Part shown: positions 6,147 to 9,874 of the stretch, piece by piece
How the letters are laid out: each line of letters opens with the position of its first letter
Position numbering within the stretch: the stretch's first letter is position 1
Origin: Dehalococcoidales bacterium
Lineage (GTDB): Bacteria; Chloroflexota; Dehalococcoidia; Dehalococcoidales; UBA2162
Direction of reading: 5' to 3'
Assembly (NCBI GenBank): GCA_030648675.1
Contig: JAUSGV010000093.1
Location: 1-9,874 of the forward strand
DNA: 9,874 bases
Program-made: the position numbers and the translations under genes
Notes under the pieces: generated by a model
Databases searched by the model: none
Told to the model about the DNA's origin: nothing
The model's input: only the letters and a program-made list of their open reading frames with translations

Positions 6147-7760
6147 ATGAAAAAGATGCTGTGGGCCGGACTTCTCGTCATAGTGCTGGCATCAGATCTG
6201 TTGGCGGGTTGTGTCCCCCCATCGGTAAAACCTCCCACCGGTACCCCTGCAGCTCCGGCAGTTGTCCCGAAAGGGACACTTAATCTGGCCGGAGATGACC
6301 CTGCCACGCTTGATCCTGCTTTGACGGGTGACGCAACTTCTCATGACTATGTTGTGCAAATATTCAGCGGCCTGGTGCGTCTAGACGATAACCTCCAACC
6401 CGAGCCAGATATCGCCGCAAGTTGGAATATCAGTCCCGACGGAACAACCTACACTTTCTACCTGCGGAACGACGTGAAATTTCAAGACGGCCGGCTTGTA
6501 AAAGCAGACGATTTCAAATTCTCCTGGGAAAGGGCATGCGATCCGGGGCTAGGCTCGACAACGGCTCTTACCTATCTGGGCGACATCGTCGGAGTGAAAG
6601 AAATGCTATCGGGAAAGGCCGGTTCAATTAGCGGGGTTAAGGTGGTCGACGATTATACCCTTCAAGTGACGATAGATTCCCCGAAATCACATTTTCTTTC
6701 GAAAATGACCTACGTTACGGCTTTTGTTGTCGACAAAAACAACGTACAGTCCGGGAAAACCTGGTGGCAAATTCCCAATGGTACCGGCCCGTTCAAGTTA
6801 ACGCATTACACCAAACAAAAGCAGCTTGTCCTTACGAGGAATGCAAACTACTACGGCGATAAAGCGAAGGTAAATTCGGTAGTGTTCAGCATTTTGCAAG
6901 GGGTTCCCATGGACCTGTACGAGACCGGCAAAATCGACGTGGTGGGCGTTGCCTTGCCTTACATTGAAAGAGCATCCGACCAGACGGGACCGTTTGCCGG
7001 ACAGCTCATTCAAGGGCCCGAACTTAGTGTTTATTATCTGGGCTTCAATTCAGCTCAACCGCCTTTCGACGATGTTAACGTCCGTCTCGCTTTTTCATAT
7101 GGCGTGGACAAGGAAAAATTGATTTCGGTTTCTTTCAAGAACATGGAAACTAACGCCCTCGGCTTTTTGCCGCCGGCGATACCGGGTTTCAACAAAAACC
7201 TGTCCGGTATCGGTTTTGACGTTAACAAGGCCAAAGAATTGATTGCTAAATCGAAGTACGGCTCCGTGGGCAATTTGCCGCCGATAACGATCACGACTTC
7301 AGGGGAAGGCGGTTCGGTTTCCGGTTCACTTGAGGCTATAGCCTACCAGTGGAAACAGAATCTGGGTGTGGAGGTTAAGATCCGGGCGCTGGAGCCGGAT
7401 AGATTTACCTACAATCTAAAATCAGAATTGGACCAGATGTTTGATTTCGGATGGATCGCCGACTATCCTCATCCGCAGGATTTTCTCGAACTCCTTTTCC
7501 GCAGCGGCGCCGATTATAATTACGGCGGCTATTCCAATACGGACGTGGATGCCCTGATAGACAAAGCGGGAAGAACACAAAACTTTAAAGACAGCGCGGT
7601 ATTATACCAACAAGCCGAGCAAAAGCTGGTTGACAGTGCAGCGGCACTTCCGCTCTTCTTCACACAAAATATTATGTTGGTGAAGCCCTACGTTCACGGA
7701 TACAAGCCAAACGCTCTTGGCTTCGTCATGCTTAATAATGTTTCCCTGGACAATCATTGA
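6147..7760 (+). CDS. Peptide-type ABC transporter substrate-binding lipoprotein
   Basis: Extracytoplasmic solute-binding protein of family 5 (OppA/DppA-like, SBP_bac_5), which captures oligopeptides or related ligands for an ABC importer. The protein is 537 aa, normal length. The signal peptide ends in a perfect lipobox, L19-A-G-C22, so it should be lipid-anchored. A Pro/Ala/Thr-rich tether follows (23-42). Family blocks include NLAGDDPATLDPAL (46-59), SGLVRLDDNLQPEPDIAASW (about 74-93), SPDGTTYTFYLRNDVKFQDG (about 96-115), ADDFKFSWERA, NGTGPFKL, LVLTRNANYYG, DVNVRLAFSYGVDKEKL and the C-terminal DFGWIADYPHPQDFLELLF. AAGGTGAG lies 12 nt before the ATG, a rather long spacing. It follows the peptidase gene by 35 nt. 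No permease or ATPase genes are in the window, and the next gene is convergent, so it is an orphan here. Confidence 0.93.
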   Translation: MKKMLWAGLLVIVLASDLLAGCVPPSVKPPTGTPAAPAVVPKGTLNLAGDDPATLDPALTGDATSHDYVVQIFSGLVRLDDNLQPEPDIAASWNISPDGTTYTFYLRNDVKFQDGRLVKADDFKFSWERACDPGLGSTTALTYLGDIVGVKEMLSGKAGSISGVKVVDDYTLQVTIDSPKSHFLSKMTYVTAFVVDKNNVQSGKTWWQIPNGTGPFKLTHYTKQKQLVLTRNANYYGDKAKVNSVVFSILQGVPMDLYETGKIDVVGVALPYIERASDQTGPFAGQLIQGPELSVYYLGFNSAQPPFDDVNVRLAFSYGVDKEKLISVSFKNMETNALGFLPPAIPGFNKNLSGIGFDVNKAKELIAKSKYGSVGNLPPITITTSGEGGSVSGSLEAIAYQWKQNLGVEVKIRALEPDRFTYNLKSELDQMFDFGWIADYPHPQDFLELLFRSGADYNYGGYSNTDVDALIDKAGRTQNFKDSAVLYQQAEQKLVDSAAALPLFFTQNIMLVKPYVHGYKPNALGFVMLNNVSLDNH

Positions 7761-7776
7761 TCCGGTATTCGCCGGA
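7761..7776. terminator. Small hairpin in the convergent gap
   Basis: TCCGG-TATTCG-CCGGA is a perfect 5-bp inverted repeat that almost fills the 17-bp gap between the two convergent genes. A T-G wobble can extend it to 6 bp with a 4-nt loop. No T tract follows on either strand, so termination by it would be weak or factor-assisted. Confidence 0.3.
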
Positions 7777-7777
7777 C

Positions 7778-8089
7778 TTAGCGTGACGGCTTGTTCTTTA
7801 TCGTCCTTATTGCCGAGTCTATGCGTTCGCCGATACCGGTCATGTTGGTGAAACAGAAAGATATCATATCCCGATTCTTTTGATAGCCTTCCTGCGTCAA
7901 AACGTCAATCGTTTCTTTGAGTAGAGTTTCCGTGGCTTCTTTCAGATCTTGCAAGGTCTTAACTCTTTGCTCGAGCGGCATCCCCAGGTGAGAATCGGAT
8001 GCGGTCGATTCGATAAGACCCATTGTTTTGTCGTTTAACTGTTGGACCATTTTGCGGATTTCTGTTTCCCGCTGTTTGCTGCTATCCAA
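7778..8089 (-). CDS. Hypothetical 103-aa helical protein
   Basis: I do not recognise this protein. It is cytosolic-looking, with no signal peptide or membrane segment, and mostly alpha-helical. Residues 5-27 (KQRETEIRKMVQQLNDKT...) and about 42-68 (RVKTLQDLKEATETLLKETI...) are charged, Leu-rich and may form coiled coils; the C-terminus ends in a basic tail (RTIKNKPSR). There is one Cys in the FCFTNM segment. The start is TTG (complement of 8087-8089), chosen because AAGGAG (8096-8101) lies 6 nt upstream in perfect position. It has its own promoter with an extended -10 box and an overlapping palindrome. It is convergent with the substrate-binding protein gene and divergent from the PEP-utilising gene. 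No function is proposed. Confidence 0.75.
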   Translation of the reverse strand: MDSSKQRETEIRKMVQQLNDKTMGLIESTASDSHLGMPLEQRVKTLQDLKEATETLLKETIDVLTQEGYQKNRDMISFCFTNMTGIGERIDSAIRTIKNKPSR

Positions 8090-8130
8090 TTCGCTCTCCT
8101 TATCTCGATAATCCCGCTGAATTCAACTGT

Positions 8131-8139
8131 ATTATATCA
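8131..8139 (-). promoter_or_regulatory. Extended -10 promoter of the 103-aa gene
   Basis: On the minus strand TGA-TATAAT forms a perfect extended -10 element (TGn-TATAAT; hexamer at 8131-8136). The -35 position (ATCCTG, 8154-8159) does not resemble TTGACA, which is acceptable for extended -10 promoters. The predicted leader to the TTG start is about 35 nt and contains the SD AAGGAG. Confidence 0.6.
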
Positions 8140-8157
8140 CCTGGTGTTACAACCAGG
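8140..8157. promoter_or_regulatory. Palindrome overlapping the promoter, candidate operator
   Basis: CCTGGT-GTTACA-ACCAGG is a perfect 6-bp inverted repeat with a 6-nt centre, 18 bp in all. It begins one base upstream of the TG of the extended -10 element and covers the spacer and -35 zone, where a repressor would block polymerase. No T tract flanks it, so it is not a terminator. No regulator gene is visible nearby. The repeat is seen; the operator role is inferred. Confidence 0.45.
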
Positions 8158-8178
8158 ATTGCGGTTGAAGAAAGTCGT

Positions 8179-8208
8179 TTGTGTAGCAAATAGAAGTGGG
8201 CGTATAAT
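8179..8208 (+). promoter_or_regulatory. Probable promoter of the PEP-utilising gene
   Basis: TTGTGT (8179-8184) and a perfect TATAAT (8203-8208) are separated by 18 bp. Transcription would start near 8215, giving a leader of about 130 nt before the TTG start at 8347. In that leader I see only a weak GAGG/CCTC pairing and no recognised riboswitch. Confidence 0.5.
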
Positions 8209-8335
8209 TATATTTTCAATGCCGAACTAGCCCGAAATGAGCCTGGCCTATCTTTCTTAATCGCTATTAGAGGTTACGAACGGAATGCCTCCTTTTAATT
8301 TCAAGGAACGTGCCCGGTACGCTGACGTAATTGCT

Positions 8336-8339
8336 GGAG
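8336..8339 (+). promoter_or_regulatory. SD supporting a TTG start
   Basis: GGAG ends 7 nt before TTG 8347. Because a TGA lies in frame at 8323-8325 and no other start codon falls between, this SD supports TTG as the true start. Confidence 0.55.
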
Positions 8340-8346
8340 AATAGTT

Positions 8347-9874
8347 TTGAATAGAGAACGAGCCACGCAATCGAAAATAAGATGGGACCCGGTCACCGGG
8401 GAAATAAACGACAGCCGGAATGGGGATTACCTTTGGTCTTGTGTAAATGTCGGCGAGGCAGTAAGCGTGGTCATGACGCCGTTTACGTATTCCTTCGGAC
8501 ATAACTGTTTCAGCCAATTCGATTTGATTCCCGGCATATCGTTTACCGGCAATATCGGCGGTAGGGTATATGCGAACCGTTCGCTGGAACGCATGATCCA
8601 ACGCAGCTTCGGTAAGTTGGCCGATAATTTGAAAATCAGTACCAAAGAGCTTGCCGGCGATGCGGACGATCCGATTGACCCGGCGGAGCAATCTTTGAAG
8701 TTGTCAAAGAGCGTGCTGCTCGGAAAAGTAATGCCGAAGAGCTTAAGCATGATCGCAAAACACGTATGGAAAGCGAGAAACGTCCCCGGATTTATTGCCG
8801 GTAACCCTTCGTGGTGTCGCACTATGGCAGGCCGTATTGAGAACATTAAAACGCGAGAGGAAATGGCAACTATTTGGACGAAAGAAATCAATCCGTACGT
8901 CTTGCGAGCCTTTCACCGGGTTATCGCGACCGCTCTTCGTTTTGGTATTCTAAGCGGCAAATTGCGTCCTGTATTGGGAGACATGGTGGGCTCCGCCGAT
9001 ACAGATGTCCTGTTGACCAATGCGAACCGAAACGGTGAGTTCCTTGAGAGCCTGGGTCCGGTCGTCGGTCTCTCCAGGGTCGCTAACGGGAAAATGCCTC
9101 GTGATGTCTATCTGGATACGTGGGGTCACCGAGGAGTTTTGGAGATAGAAGCCGCTGCTGCCAGACCTTTTGAAGAAGACGGTTGGTTGGATCGTGAGTT
9201 AAATGCGTACAACGCGTCGAAAGTCGATGTCGACGAGCTTCTAAGCAAAAAGTACTCCGACTACGAAGATGCCTGGCAAAGGCTGCAAATGCGGTATCCG
9301 CGCCGGGCAAAAGGTTTAATACGGCGGCTGGAACAATGTGCAGCAGCTAATAGAGCACGTGAGTCAGTCCGCTCGGAATTTATCCGGTTGGTCTGGGTTA
9401 TGCGTTCCTGGGCACGCAAATCGGGAGTGCTGGCGGAAATCGGTGATGATGCCTTTTTTCTTACTGTCGAAGAGTTGCTTGAAATTCTATCCGGGAAGGA
9501 TGAGAGTACATCCTATATCCCGGCGCGGAAAAAGACTTACGAAAGGTACAAAGCCCTGCCGCCCTATCCCCCGGCGATCTCCGGACCGTTCGATCCTTTT
9601 CAGTGGGCCAAAAACTTGGGTCAATGCGACGAGTGTTCTGATTCTGGAGAGAAATCCGGAAAATTTGCGGCAGTGCTTTCCGGCAATAGTATCATCACCG
9701 GCGTGCCTGGTTCAGCGGGCGAGGCCGTCGGTACCGTCAGGCTTTTGAGAAGCCTGGAGGAAGGCGACCAGTTGGTCGATGGAGAGATATTGGTCACTTC
9801 GGCAACCAATATCGGCTGGACGCTCCTTTTCCCGAGGGTTGCGGCAATCGTGACGGATATCGGGGCTTCTTTGT
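8347..9874 (+). CDS. PEP-synthase-like protein lacking ATP-grasp, partial
   Basis: One frame stays open from 8347 to the window end (509 codons). It matches the central and phosphohistidine swivel parts of PEP synthase / rifampicin phosphotransferase-like enzymes, which move phosphate from ATP via a swivelling histidine. Residues 13-49 (RWDPVTGEINDS, GDYLWS, NVGEAVSVVMTPFTYS) match the region that normally follows the ATP-grasp domain. The central domain has G260-H-R-G263 followed by EIEAAAARPFEED. The swivel domain starts at about 452 (GVPGSAGEAVGTVRLL), with GEILVTSATNIGW (479-491) and AAIVTDIGASL (499-509). The catalytic His should lie just past the edge. The start is TTG 8347, 7 nt after GGAG; an in-frame stop at 8323-8325 excludes an N-terminal ATP-grasp. 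A Cys pair (C427, C430) sits in the linker before the swivel domain. The substrate is unknown. Confidence 0.85.
   Translation, partial: MNRERATQSKIRWDPVTGEINDSRNGDYLWSCVNVGEAVSVVMTPFTYSFGHNCFSQFDLIPGISFTGNIGGRVYANRSLERMIQRSFGKLADNLKISTKELAGDADDPIDPAEQSLKLSKSVLLGKVMPKSLSMIAKHVWKARNVPGFIAGNPSWCRTMAGRIENIKTREEMATIWTKEINPYVLRAFHRVIATALRFGILSGKLRPVLGDMVGSADTDVLLTNANRNGEFLESLGPVVGLSRVANGKMPRDVYLDTWGHRGVLEIEAAAARPFEEDGWLDRELNAYNASKVDVDELLSKKYSDYEDAWQRLQMRYPRRAKGLIRRLEQCAAANRARESVRSEFIRLVWVMRSWARKSGVLAEIGDDAFFLTVEELLEILSGKDESTSYIPARKKTYERYKALPPYPPAISGPFDPFQWAKNLGQCDECSDSGEKSGKFAAVLSGNSIITGVPGSAGEAVGTVRLLRSLEEGDQLVDGEILVTSATNIGWTLLFPRVAAIVTDIGASL

Noticed and set aside
6131..6151. Six-codon GTG frame whose TGA overlaps the ATG of the substrate-binding protein
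   Set aside because: It could couple translation, but it has no SD of its own and is too short to separate from chance.
8268..8300. GAGG...CCTC pairing followed by TTTT in the leader of the PEP-utilising gene
   Set aside because: Only a 4-bp stem with a 14-nt loop, too weak to call a terminator or attenuator.
8257..8891. Two overlapping minus-strand open frames of about 144 and 154 codons
   Set aside because: They lie opposite the continuous plus-strand frame that carries clear PEP-utilising enzyme motifs. They have no SD and resemble no family.
9338..9748. Plus-strand open frame of 136 codons in another frame
   Set aside because: It is a +1 shadow of the PEP-utilising gene, whose own frame is unbroken and carries family motifs through this stretch.

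Overview
This window looks like ordinary bacterial chromosome, with no phage, transposon or CRISPR sequence seen. It has moderate GC content, clear SD sites beside some leaderless-looking starts, and TTG and GTG starts next to ATG. The gene mix (Ku, a YchF-type ATPase, YajQ, glutaminyl-peptide cyclotransferase, DUF1614, an MA-type metallopeptidase, an orphan peptide-binding lipoprotein, a split PEP-synthase-like enzyme) and the C-terminal zinc-ribbon style suggest an anaerobic Chloroflexota lineage (Dehalococcoidia-like). A Peptococcaceae-like Firmicute remains possible. This placement is inference from gene content only.

Layout. At the left edge (1-112, minus) is the N-terminus of a Ku DNA-end-binding protein running off the window. 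A gene-free spacer follows (113-588). Then two minus-strand genes: a membrane-anchored zinc-ribbon protein (589-1515) and, upstream of it, a YchF-family P-loop ATPase (1566-2645). A compact divergent promoter region (2646-2855) drives ychF leftward and a yajQ / glutaminyl cyclotransferase pair rightward (2856-4232). Next on the plus strand are a DUF1614 membrane protein (4279-4926), a secreted HExxH peptidase (4966-6111) and a peptide-type ABC substrate-binding lipoprotein (6147-7760). A convergent minus-strand gene for a 103-aa unrecognised helical protein (7778-8089) follows. From 8347 to the right edge is the first part of a PEP-synthase-like protein that starts directly at the domain after ATP-grasp and contains a phosphohistidine swivel domain. 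The gene runs out of the window.

How the genes may work together. The stretch 3366-7760 encodes three exported proteins and one membrane protein: a cyclotransferase acting on N-terminal Gln, a zinc peptidase and a peptide-binding lipoprotein. A role in extracytoplasmic protein or peptide processing is plausible but unproven. YchF and YajQ are cytosolic, widely conserved proteins transcribed divergently. The most unusual points are the PEP-utilising protein without its own ATP-grasp domain, two genes whose -10 box lies exactly 6 nt before an ATG (candidate leaderless mRNAs), and a perfect palindrome inside the promoter of the 103-aa gene.
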